From assembly GCA_000697355.1 (NCBI GenBank), contig JNEN01001241.1, forward strand, positions 178,506 to 242,505: a stretch of 64,000 bases of DNA, read 5' to 3'. How positions within the stretch are numbered: the first letter of the stretch is position 1; each line of letters opens with the position of its first letter. This DNA is from Syncephalastrum monosporum B8922. Lineage: Eukaryota; Mucoromycota; Mucoromycetes; Mucorales; Syncephalastraceae. This document shows positions 22,849 through 34,648 of this stretch, piece after piece. A program made the position numbers and the translations under genes. A model generated the notes under the pieces. It searched no databases and had not been told where the DNA came from. It saw only the letters and a list, made by a program, of their open reading frames with translations.

Positions 22849-25800
22849 ATGTCGCTTGGTGACTGCACCCATTCGCCATGTCAATCCACTCACCAGGTAC
22901 AGCTACACCGTCTCTTTTATCGCTTAAAATACATACCCATTATCTTCGCTCGTCCATGCGACAACGCCCGACTGACACCTGTCCACGTAGGCTGCGGATG
23001 GACTGGTGAGCGCCTCCTCAGCCGGACCTGCGTCCGCGCACGAAAAGACTCCAAGCCCGTCATCCTCCCCATCCCCGGAAGCAGGGCCGAAGCAAGCCGG
23101 GGAAGATATTCGACACAAACTGGAGCGGTCCTACTCAGAAATGTCGATTGAATGCATGGACAGCCCGCAGTCAATAGACGAGTCACTCGTAACAGCTCCA
23201 CTCTCTCAGCAACAAGATGAAGACCAGGAAGACGACGACGACAGCGATGAGGATGAGGACGATAATAATGATGACGCATCGTTCGTAGCTGATAAAATCA
23301 GGTCGCTTTTCGGTCTACATGCTTCCGAACGCTTGCTAGGGGGTAATTATTATCCAGTCCCTTCTATTCGGTCTCGTGATACCCTGTTTATCTCCCGTCA
23401 TGTAAATACAACAACTGATGTGTCTTGTTACCTTATTTCCAGAGTTCCCTTGCTACCTCGTCAGATTAGTCACCTTGCCAGGTAGATAACCCATTGAAAC
23501 ACTTGTCAAGGCGATAAGACTAAAACACGCTGTAGGCTGGCTCTATGTCACCAACCTGCATCTTTGTTTTTATGCGTCTCTACCAGGCAAAGAGGTAAAT
23601 AGTCATTGTGTATGCAAAAGTCCCGTTTATCTTATTTACAATCGTGTCTAGAATGTGCCGCGAAAAGTAGGCTACCTTTCCAAAAAGCACCACCGCGCTT
23701 CGCCTCGATCCTACCGCTATTTCTTCGAATTGCGCAACCACGTCCTATCCTACTATGAGTCGGCCGAAAACAAATATGTGCCCCTGGATAACATTGATCT
23801 CAAGCAAGTCATCGATATTCGCGAGTCCAAGACGCGCAAATTTGGCTTTCAAGTGGTCGGCACACAGGGTCGCTGGAACCTCGCAGCGGACTCGGAGGTC
23901 TCGCAAAAGGAATGGTACTTGTCGAATGCGTGAAAACGATCTTGGAGTTACCTTGAGAGAGAGAGATACTTATGCGAAGCTGCAGGATGGACGAATTGCG
24001 TCGAGGTGTCTTCATTGCCAAAAATACAGGTAACAGCGTGCGTCTCGTGCTGCCATTTATCAAAATGGCCAAGGTCAACAAGACCGCCGCGTTTGAATTC
24101 GCAGAATACATCCGCGTCAAGGTCACTGACCCAGGTGAGATGGACGAACAGCAGCACGACGAGGTATACGCGAGACAAGGTATCAGGTAGAAACATCACT
24201 CATGCGCTGAAATCCGTAGTACTACTTTGCGTTCTTCCCTGATATTGACCTCGCCTATAAACGCATCTACGAGCTTTGGAGCAAAAGCCAGTCTCAACCT
24301 GATGCCGTTCATGACGGAAAGCCAAGCGAGATGAACATGAGCCTCGAAACTGCGACGTTTCCACAGGAAGAGGAGGATGTGTTTGGCAACGTCTCTTCAG
24401 GCATGTCTGCCATGTTGATTGGTGCTCTGACCAGCCCAACGTCGCTCCTTGGCAAGCGTCGCAACCAACAGCAGCAGCGTTCTCGGAGTGGCACGCAATC
24501 CAGTCAGCGCACCATCAACAATGGATCCCAGGAGGACGATAGCAAACGTACTTCATGGTCATTTCCTTGGTTTTCCTATACCTCGACGTCACCCACCGCG
24601 ACGCACTCCCCTCCAACCGAATCGAGGCAAGACGACACGGTCCAGTTGCCGCCCGTACCGCCCGGAAATTCGGGCGCGAGTGATGAATCCTCGGTCCGGA
24701 GTTCTGCCAAAAAGAACGGCCGTTTTCGCAGTGCGTCAACGGCATCCATTCGACAATTGGCGCTGCATTCGCTCGGCCGAAGCAACCATCATCATCAATA
24801 TACCCCCTCTGGCGGCTCTTCGAGCTCGACCCCGTCTGAAGCTGAGAGCACGGTTTCGACCTCCTCTACATCTCTCCCGCCGCCCTCAACCGCAACTACG
24901 CCAGTGGAAAGCAATAATGGCAACAATAACAATAGTGGCACGAGGACACGCGGCCGGCGGTCAGGCAGCTTAAGCGGTCTCATGAAGCATGCCCGCAAAG
25001 TATCGCGTGGCTTCAGCCCTCATGACGCACCAGCCAATACGGACATGACGCCGGGTACAGCGACCCGGGTCGCGTCGACGGCAGGCGTCCCTGCGCACAA
25101 GTCGCTCAGGCCCTCGTCGTGGTGGATCAGCCGTGCATTCCGCGAGGCGCTGCAGCAGCAGGACCAGCCCGTCTCCGGCCCGCAAGAGCCCCAGGAGGGA
25201 GACGAGGTCCAGTATCAGACACAAATGAACGAGCAGCTGATGCGTACCTTTCCTATGCTGGGTGATACCGAGTCAGTGATTGCAGGTAAATGAATAATGG
25301 TGGTGGCGTGTAAATTTCATGCTCTGATGCGCACATATGATGCAGCCTTTGGCTCGGCACTTTGGCGTACGCTGCCCTATTACGGTCGCCTCTTCATAAC
25401 CCATACCCATATCTGCTTCCATTCCAAGGTGCTCGCCGGGCGACAGCGAGTAAGTGGCCTAACCAAAATATGGGCCTGCATAGGGGGATCTGACACACAT
25501 TCTAGATGGTCATACCTATCCGAGATATCACAAGCATACGACGTCTGAAAAGCAAAGGATATTATCTTTTGCATGGCATTGCCATCATTCCCAAGGATAT
25601 CCAGGACGAGATTTATTTTGAATTTTCCTCAGTCGACGCCCGGGATCGATGCTATGGCTTACTCTATCTTTTATCCTGTGGTGACGAAAACCCGATTGGG
25701 GCCGAGTAAGTGTTTGATAAGATACATGGAGTAACAATACACTGAATACCATGTATGAGTAGTCAGCAGACCGGGCGTGCTGTATCAATTAAGCTGAGTG

Positions 25801-27676
25801 AAATTTTGGCGCTCTCAACTGAAGAGCACGTCCTGCCACCGTCCGAGTACAGTAAGTGTAGATAATGCGTCTTCATCCAACTCTAGCAAGCCGACCTCAT
25901 GCGCGGTATTTTCAGGTGGCCCGCCGTTGTTATCAACCGTCCCCACCGTGGAAGCGCCCCATCCAGTCCCTCCAAGCCAACCGATGCATATCACGTGCCT
26001 AACGATCGGTTCTCGTGGCGACGTACAGCCATACATTGCGCTTGCCAAGGAACTACAAAAGGATGGGCACCGGTGCCGTATCGCGACACATGCGGAATAC
26101 AAGGAATGGGTGGAGCACCATGGCATCGAGTTTCGATCGATCGGCGGTGATCCCGGCGAGCTGATGGTAAGAAGAAAAAAGGGCCAGGTCACAGGATAGA
26201 CAAGGGTCTCAGTATGTCTGTATAGAAACTGTGCGTGGACAACGGGTTCTTGTCGTATTCGTTCATCAAGGAGGGCATGAAATTTGCAAGTACCAATCAT
26301 AATCCATGCGGCACGGCAGTCGGCTGATACGGTTTACTTTTATGTTTGGCACATTAGTTTTATACATGGTTCGAAGAACTCCTAGAGACGGCGTGGGACG
26401 CGTGCCAAGGAACAGATATGCTTATTGAGAGTCCGAGCGCGATGGTAGGTGTGCATATGGCGGAAAAGCTCGGTACGTTGTATTGTATATGATATGTAAA
26501 GGAAAGGGGGGGTTGCTCTGTGGAGGATTTTTCTCCCACCCGATTTCCATTTACTCCGTTCATTGACGCATGAATTATACGTTGTTCAGAGATACCCTAT
26601 TTTCGGTCGATGCCGTTCCCGTGGACTCGTACGACACGATTTTCGCATCCGTTCGCGACGCAAAATTACACACGCGGGCGGCTGCTTTACAACGACATGA
26701 CGTACACGATGATCGATATGGCACTATGGACCGGCACATCCAAGCAGATCAATCGATTTCGGCGCAACGTGCTGGGGCTCCCGCCTACGACGCTGGAGCG
26801 GCTCGAGCTCTGGCGGGGACCGCACATCTACTCGTTCAGCGCATCGGTGCTGCCGCCGCCCAAAGACTGGCCGGATTACGTGCACTGCACAGGGTACTGG
26901 TTCCTCGACAACCCCGACAAAGCATGGCACCCCGACCCGGCCTTCCTGGCCTTCCTCGACGCGCCCGACGAGCGGCCGATCGTGTACATTGGCTTCGGGT
27001 CGATCGTCGTACCTGATCCCGAAGCGGTGAGTGCGACGATTGTCGAAGCGGTGCTGCGCGCCAACGTGCGTGCGATTATCTGCAAGGGGTGGTCGTCGCG
27101 GATGCAGGGCAAAGGCAAAACAGCCGAGGACGTCGAGAGCTCGGCGATGCTGGACCGCCACCCGGGCACGATCTACAGCATCGACGCCGTGCCGCACGAC
27201 TGGCTGTTCCCGCGCATCCAGGGCGTGGTGCACCATGGCGGCGCAGGAACGACCGCGGCGGGTCTGCGGGCAGGCCTGCCCACGATTGTCAAGCCGTTTT
27301 TTGGCGACCAGCGTTTCTGGGGCCAGCGTCTGGAGGATCTGGGGGTCGGGTTGTGTCTCGTCAAGCTCACGGTCGACCGTCTGGCGGACGCCATCAGGAC
27401 CATCACCCAGAACAAGGTCCTGGTCCACAAGGCGGCTGCGCTGGGGGAGACTCTTCGACAGGTAAAAGCATTACAAGCAAGCGACGTATGCTCTCGGAGC
27501 GCCGATTCTAAAAATGCTTCACTTGTCGCTGGCGACGGTAGGAAAATGGAGTGCGGAGTGCGGTCGAATGCATATACCACGATATTCACCTTGCCAAGCG
27601 AATACAGCAAAAAGCAGTGGAAACAGAAGGAACACGGCTGTCACTCCTGTCTGCAAGGCGCCATGACAGTCCATAA
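22849..27676 (+). CDS. ATG26: Sterol 3-beta-glucosyltransferase (Atg26/UGT51 type)
   Basis: Fifteen exons: 22849-22896, 22991-23342, 23443-23481, 23536-23594, 23652-23914, 23986-24163, 24220-25285, 25346-25449, 25506-25705, 25763-25851, 25916-26166, 26226-26285, 26358-26472, 26590-27461, 27542-27676; 1276 residues. Domain order is that of fungal Atg26: acidic Ser-rich start, first GRAM half ([27 protein letters not shown]), PH domain ([20 protein letters not shown]...EWMDEL), long Ser-rich linker, second GRAM ([20 protein letters not shown]), then a GT28/GT1 catalytic domain ([47 protein letters not shown]). It transfers glucose from UDP-glucose to ergosterol-type sterols at membranes. Intron 12 uses a GC donor (TTT|gcaagt at 26286); only this keeps the frame [11 protein letters not shown]. 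Confidence 0.95.
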
Positions 27677-27903
27677 ATCAGGCATCAATAAAAAAAAAAT
27701 CTTCACGTGGGGAAAAAGGTTTTTGATACGAGATGCGATGGTGTGTCAGCACCTTTTCGATAAGTCCGCATAGACGATTGCCTTTTTTTGGTCCCGAAAA
27801 CGGGAAACTCGTTCCTTTTTATCCCGCCCCACAATTGACCTTTCTTTTTCTTTCTCCACTTTTTCACTTTTCTCTTCTTTCGCCTCTCCACACACGCACA
27901 GCC

Positions 27904-28961
27904 ATGTCCGAAGAACTCAAGCAGCCCATCAAAGAAGCCTCGGTCGATACCCCCAAGGCCGCCGCCTCGACTGCCTCGTCCGTCAAGTCGTTCCTCGCCG
28001 GCGGTTTCGGTGGCATGGCTTCCGTGATGGTTGGGTAAGTTTTGGCGAGATTTGTGTCTTATGTCTTGTGGCTCACAGCAGCTGGTACCGTACGCAGTCA
28101 ACCCTTTGACCTGGTCAAGGTCCGTCTCCAGACCTCGGAGGGTGTGTACAAGAACACGCTCGACTGCTTTAAACAGATCATCAAGAAGGATGGTGCGCTT
28201 GGTCTGTATCGTGGTATGGCCACCCCGCTCTTCAGTATCACGCCTATCTTCGCCGTCAGTTTCTGGGTAAGTCAAAGAAAGAGGAATCTGCGTCACTAGA
28301 TATCTGATGGATGCTTCTGTAGTCGTACGATCTGGGCAAGAAAATCGTGTATGCTGTTCGTTCTAAAGACACACCAGCCGATGCGCCGCTCTCGCTGGCC
28401 GAGGTGACCTTCGCCGGTGCTTTCTCGGCTGTGCCGACCACGCTCTTCATGGCACCCTCGGAGCGTGTCAAGGTGCTGATGCAGATCCAGGGCCAGGGTG
28501 GCGAGGCCAAGTACAAGGGCCCGTTGGACGTGGTTCGTCAACTGTACAAGGAGGGTGGTGTGCGTTCGATCTTCCGTGGCACCGGTGCGACGCTGTTGCG
28601 TGACTCGCCTGGCTCGGCTGCGTACTTTGTTGCGTACGAGCTTGTCAAGAAGGCGCTCACACCCGCTGGCACCCGCCCTGAGGATATCAGCCCCGGTGCG
28701 GTTCTGTTTGCAGGTGGTATGGCGGGGGTTGCCATGTGGACCATTGCTATTCCCCCGGATGTCCTCAAGTCGCGTCTCCAGTCTGCGCCAGCTGGTACAT
28801 ATTCCGGTCTTCTCGATTGCGCACGAAAGACGATCGCGGCCGATGGCGCGTCGGCCTTGTTCCGTGGTTTGGGTCCTGCCATGTTGCGTGCCTTCCCGGC
28901 CAATGCCGCTACTTTCCTTGGTGTCGAGTACTCGCGCAAGGCCCTCGATCTTTTGTTTTAA
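27904..28961 (+). CDS. CRC1: Mitochondrial carnitine/acylcarnitine carrier (Crc1/SLC25A20 type)
   Basis: Three exons: 27904-28034, 28098-28266, 28323-28961; 312 residues, standard for the SLC25 family. Three carrier repeats are visible with PxDxxKxRxQ signatures: QPFDLVKVRLQT, the variant APSERVKVLMQIQG, and PPDVLKSRLQS. The second-repeat variant SERVKVLMQ is diagnostic of carnitine/acylcarnitine carriers. The protein exchanges cytosolic acylcarnitine for matrix carnitine across the inner mitochondrial membrane. Intron 1 interrupts the first signature right after the helix-1 segment ending MASVMVG. It lies 395 bp upstream of carnitine acetyltransferase on the same strand, so substrate and enzyme genes are neighbours. 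Confidence 0.95.
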
Positions 28962-29355
28962 TTTTCTTCATGTTTTACTCTGCTTCCTTTTTTCTTGTAA
29001 TAGAAATGTACCATACAATACAAACCCATATATCGCTATACACTCTTCATGTCCCTTTCTCTCTCTATGTCTCTCTATGTCTCTCTCTCGCTTCTTCCAG
29101 TTGTGTATACGTATAATATCTATGTATGTATATCTATCCACGTATCTCTGTGTGTGTCATGATCATGATACTATTGCATGTTTTTTTTTTGGGGCAACAA
29201 TGCCGCTTACAAACTCATCGGCAATTCATTTTGGTATGTCGAAATTTGCTGACAGAGAAGATTTGGGATAACCCTGTTCGCCCCGCAATCAGAAAGGCTG
29301 CAAATAGGATCGGACTTCTCCCCCACTTTTTCTTTCACTTTCTTGCTTCTTGACC
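28962..29355. other. Spacer between carnitine carrier and acetyltransferase genes
   Basis: 394 bp of pyrimidine-rich sequence with repeated CTCTCTATGT units near 29055-29090. No gene. It must hold the carrier 3' UTR and the acetyltransferase promoter. Confidence 0.6.
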
Positions 29356-31521
29356 ATGGCACCCGTAAGTTGCTGTGTCCCATGCCGCCATTCGGGCAGA
29401 CATGCTCACTCGCTCTCTTCGTAGCAACCCAAGACTCCCGTCGACCCGAATGCGCCCGGCCCGATGCTGCGCTACCAGAGCAACCTGCCCCGCCTGCCCG
29501 TGCCCAAGGTGCAGGAGACGATCGCAAAGTACCTGAACTCAGTCAAGGCTGTTGTCAGCGAGGAACAGTACAAGCGCACCGAGCAGGCCGCCAAGGACTT
29601 TATCTCGAGCGGTGCGGCCGACAAGCTCCAAGCCCGTCTCGTTGCACGGGCCGAGGACCCCAAGGTACTGAACTGGATGGACGACTGGTGGCTCGACGCT
29701 GCCTACCTCGGTTACCGCGATCCGGTCGTGGTCTTTGTCAGCTACTTCTACCTCTACAAGGACGATAAGCTGCGCAAGAGCCCTGCCCAGCGTGCGGCTG
29801 CCATCACGACGGCTGCGCTGGCGTTCCGCGACCAGGTTGTCGGGTAAGTATCGTGTCTCTGCGTTTTACCAAAAGGGGGAAATCTTCAGTGTGCGTGTGT
29901 GTATATTTTTGTGATTGACTTTTGTGCCCAGAAATACCCTCGAACCCGAGTACGCCAAAGGCGAGCCTCTGTGTATGGACCGCTACAAGTACATGTTCAA
30001 CAACTGCCGTATCCCGGCGAAACCCTCCGACGTCAATGCCGCCTACGACCCTGCCCAGAACACACACATCATCGTTATCCGCAAGAACAAGTTCTTCGTC
30101 GTTGACACCGTCGTGAATGGCCACCGACTCTCCACCGGCGAGCTCGAGTACCAATTCCAGCGCGTTATTGAGGCTGCTGGCTACGGCAAGGGTGTCCCGA
30201 TTGGCGCCTTCACTGCCGATAACCGTGACAACTGGACTGACGTGAGTGCAGTTTTTTCCTTCTTCTTTTGTTCATACAGTTGTTCATCGTCTTCCACCTT
30301 TTCTCTCCAGAATCGCGAGGCGCTTCTGGTCGCCCACCCCGAGAACAAGAAGATTCTCGAGAAGATTGAGTCATCGGCCTTTGTCGTCTGCCTTGACGAC
30401 TCTTCCCCCGTTTCCCGTGACGAAGGTTCTCGTGCGTGCTGGCACGGCGATGGACGTAACCGCTTCTTTGACAAGCCCTGCCAGTTCATTGTGTATGAGA
30501 ACGGCAAGGCTGGTTTCATGGGCGAGGTAAGAAAGGGTTGGCATTTCGGGGTTTTCACGAGTTCTCACGCTTTACCCCATAGCACGCCATGATGGATGGC
30601 ACCGCTACATGCCGTCTTAACGAGTTTGTCTGTGACTAGTAAGTTTGAACATGCCACCCGTTAAAACTCCTCGTGGATCCTTATCTTTTCCACAGCATTA
30701 GCAAGACTAAGGTCGAGACGATCGCCAACGCCAACAACACACTGCCCGAACCAACCGAGCTGAGCTTCCGCATCAACAATGACATTGGCAAGGCCCTGCA
30801 TGCGGCCGAGCGCCGCTTTGATGACCTGGTCGGCAGCTACGACCTGACGGTGTGCGCCTTCCAGCAGTTTGGCAAGAACCAGGTCAAGAAGTTCAAGACC
30901 TCACCCGACGGCTTTGCCCAGATGGTTATCCAGCTCGCGTACTACAAGATGTTCGGCGTCTGCCGCCCTACCTACGAGTCGGCTCAAACTCGAAAGTTCC
31001 AGCTCGGCCGTACCGAGACCTCTCGTACCGTTAGCACCGACTCGATTGCCTTCGTCAAGGCCATGGAGAACCCGCACCTGCCCGTAGCGGACAAGATCGC
31101 TGCCTTCCGCAAAGCGATCAAGACTCAGGGCGCCTACATGGGCCAGTGCGTCAACGCCCACGGCGTCGATCGTCATCTTTTCGGCTTGAAGAAGTGCCTT
31201 GCCGCGAATGAGCCTGTGCCTGCCCTCTTCTCTGACCCCAGCTACGCCTATTCTTCCCACTGGTTCCTGTCGACGTCGCAGTTGTCATCCGAATACTTTG
31301 ATGGCTACGGTTGGGGCCCTGTCGTGGCTGATGGCTTTGGTATCGCCTACATGATCAAGAACAACTCATTCCACTTCAACATTGCCACCCTCAAGAACCT
31401 CGATATTGACGGTGTTCTGTTTACGAATGCCGCGGAGAAGCTGAAGCAGTGCCTCGAGGATGCTGCTAGCGAGCTTCGTGATGTCCTTATCACCGAGGTG
31501 CAGGCCCCTGCCAAGCTGTAA
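29356..31521 (+). CDS. CAT2: Carnitine O-acetyltransferase, with C-terminal AKL
   Basis: Six exons: 29356-29364, 29425-29843, 29932-30241, 30311-30526, 30583-30638, 30696-31521; 611 residues. The first exon is 9 nt (MAP). Family landmarks: LPRLPVPKVQETIAKYL at the start, DDWWLDAAYL, the catalytic-histidine segment EHAMMDGT, KKFKTSPDGFAQMVIQLAY, STSQLSS (carnitine-binding STS) and a late YGWGPVVADGFGIAYMI. It swaps acetyl groups between CoA and carnitine, making acetylcarnitine for export of acetyl units between peroxisome, cytosol and mitochondrion. The C-terminus is AKL, a PTS1-type peroxisomal signal, also found in yeast Cat2. No clear mitochondrial presequence is seen from this start; a dual-targeted isoform would need another start. 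Confidence 0.95.
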
Positions 31522-34500
31522 ATTAAAAAATACCGACACTCAAGAGCACAGAAGGGTGCAGCCTTTCTCTTTCCCTTCTTCCGTCATAACCTGTTTCCTG
31601 GATTTCACTATGATTTATAAATAGAACTCTTCTTTCTTTACGCTGCTGAGAGACCTCGTGGCATATTTAAAAGTGTCCCTACTTACCATATTCACTGATG
31701 ATTACAGTGCCTTTGATCAAGTTATGATCGACATGGATCGTGTCACGCTGTGTTTCTTAGCGACATCTCTAGATACAGGTGTTGGATTTGACTCAAAGTA
31801 TCACCATTCCATGAAAATTTTTTTACAGAACCTTCTACTATAGGCCCCTTGCCGAGCAGGTAACCAATATTTCTAGTTTGCGATAGCTTCAAATATGTGT
31901 ATAAGGTGTTAGAAAGGCATGTTTAAATATAGTTAATCTAGATGCTTTTTATCCACACTATAGTACTGCAGGCGACAAAACGATTCTATAACAAGTGGAC
32001 GGCGGAACAGTCGCTTGGACCGTAGTGCTTGCTTTCAGCCTAAAGGATGCCATGAGCAGAAATGGGTAAGCCTGCAACTTTTAGTCTACATGTCACTTCT
32101 CTCTTCTGATTTCTGTCCGTACCATATGCTCTTTCTTTGTGCCACGCGTGACAGGCAGAGATCCAATGACTTTGGTGTGGCGTCGACGATGCTTTGACGT
32201 TCTGATTTCATGAGGTCTTCTGAAAAGCTGTGGCATGCAAGCGTGTTCGAAGAGGGCATCCCTAAAATTCTCCTTGGCACGCCTGGCCCCGTTTACGTCC
32301 TTCTTGTGTGGTCCACGCTCGAGCGTGAAATCTTCACGCTATAGAACAAAGAAGATATTAGCTCTTCTATCTGGGGTATGTCTAAAACTTACCCGACCAA
32401 TGAATATAACAACCGTTGAGCTTTCCTGCATGCGAGGCATATGTAAGTAACGTGCATCAGCGGATCAGTAATGGAGTACCTCGAGCACGAAAGGCGCGAG
32501 CGCCACATCAATGCGATCGGCAGCCGTCGTGTGAGAGTGGTAATTATGAGGCAAAGACATTTCACTGTAGTATGTCGCTGGCCACAAAGATGTCAAAAGG
32601 TGTAAAAGATTGGGAAGAAAGCTATTCAGCTTATCTGAATATTTATATGATCTCTGAGACGCGGCTTATGTGTTTGCACATAAGGGGTCCGTCCTTCGAT
32701 AAAGAAATACAGTAAAACGGTTTCTGAATATAATGAATGTTGCCGAATCTGTACTGTTTCGGCGGTTGCTTTGTTGCCTACAGTATGTTTTTGAATATAT
32801 ATTGGGCGTTATCAAAAAATAGGACATTTAAGGCATATGCTGACACTTGTGGGGATACAGCTAGAAAGGTGTATATACGCTGCCTTGGCTGTACGTGGGA
32901 GAAGGAGTTCAAGCGGTGAGTGATTGGCCCGCCAAAAATGTTTGCGAATCATGCTCTCTTTGTGCATGCATATATACAAGCATACTCAAGCGGGCGACAA
33001 AGATATAAATAAATAGTGATCAACTACTCTCAAACAATGTTCATGTCCATTTTTAACATCACGCCACGATGGAAGTTCTATGAGTCGAAGGGAGCCCTGT
33101 ATATTTTCCTGTATATCTTCTATTCTCAATGAATGATGCAGCTCAGAAGTTTCTCTAGTGCAATGTGCCATTGTCAATACTCGATTTGAGAATTCATTTT
33201 TAATAGATATTGAGTATTTTCTGCTTTTTTTTTTTTTTGGCAAGCATATGTATGCAAGATACCCCCTCCTGTAACTGAAAAGTAAAAGCAAAAAGAAACC
33301 AACAAATAGCAGAGACACGAAACAGGGCATGGAAAAGATCAGAGATTATAAGAAAATATAGCTGCCATAGTTTAAACAAAGATGATAAGACAGATAAGTG
33401 TGACACTTTGCCCTGAGATACCCACGGTATGTTTACATTTGACTTACTATATGTGGCTATATTCCAGTCGATTCACAAAACCTCTGTGTGCTGCATGAGG
33501 TTAGTCTTGTCAGAAATTGCGTAACGAAACCCGTTAGTATTGAATCTACACCACATTGACATCGAAATTTCCTGGTGATTCTAGAACTACTGTATGTATA
33601 TCCAGATTGAAAATCTCATCCACTGCATCTCGCTCACAGTTAGACATATATAACGGAATTATTGGTATCTTGTGCTACCAGTGTATATGCTCAGTACCTG
33701 TTGTAGCAATGCTTGCTACTGCAGCAAAGCTAGAAGACGCTGATAGCGATTGGCTTTTCGCTGTATGTAGCATCACTATATAGAAATGCTTTTGTTCTTT
33801 CTACGCGATTCATTCATTCAGATCTTAAAGCGCTCAAGGGCCACTGCGACTCAAACGAACTCGTCTAGCGACGATGCTCAGACTCTTGGTTATATACGCT
33901 TGCGCTTCAACACTGAGACCACAACTCTATTCTGTTCCTTGCACTTCTTGAATGTATTGTGTCCAACGCACTCTTGCGAGTGGCCTATGACTGCCGCAGT
34001 CCCATACATCTTGACCATAATATGCAGCTCATTGATATTTATGACTGTTGCGCAGCAACGACGCATGTATCACCTCTGCCGCAGAATCCTCTGATACTTT
34101 TTGTATAGGTCTACCGAGCAAAAGAAGCTCTCGAATGGCGTAGAAAGGCCTTCCAGCCGGCCTCTCCCAGTTAAATTCCATTTGTGGCTCTCGGAAGTAC
34201 TGGTTTTCCGACCACCACGGCTGGTATGCAGGATCCAGGCTTTCGCCTTTCCAGAGGCTGAATAGAACCAAGACGGTGATTGCTGGTCGTTGTCCCTGTC
34301 GATGAATGCCACACATCACAGATTTACTGGCGGTACAACCACGACCGATGCAGAAGATATGACCCTAAGGCAGTGGCTATATGCTGAGCAGCGTTCTCCC
34401 CTGCCAACAGTGCGGTACGCTGTGGCGACGCGATATTAGCGCCAGTCGAACCATCCAGCGCATCACACTTGTCGGCGATGAAATTGTAGCATAATAAATA

Positions 34501-34648
34501 TGGTTTGAAGATTCCAGTAAGATAATATCGATTCCACACCATAGAGGTAAGGCACCTAATTGGAAAAATTTCCCATTTTAACCTTCAATGCCTGAATACG
34601 TTTAAAGCAAGCCACTTTTACCTCCGCTTTTACTTGTTGATCGTTATT
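31522..34648. other. Gene-poor island, probably decayed repeats
   Basis: About 3.1 kb without a supportable gene. AT-rich with frequent stops. Minus-strand frames at 32110-32340 (for example GARRAKENFRDALFEHAC) and 34100-34310 look weakly protein-like but are broken and may be old members of a repeated family. No terminal repeats were identified. Confidence 0.5.

Noticed and set aside
26724..27428. 234-codon antisense frame in the sterol glucosyltransferase gene
   Set aside because: High-GC coding exon gives an open antisense shadow; the sense strand has full catalytic motifs.
29207..29527. Minus-strand frame over the acetyltransferase start
   Set aside because: Antisense shadow of the 5' exons; the sense gene is unambiguous.
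33786..34094. 102-codon plus-strand open frame
   Set aside because: Isolated in a gene-poor island without promoter or homology cues; hydrophobic run looks accidental.
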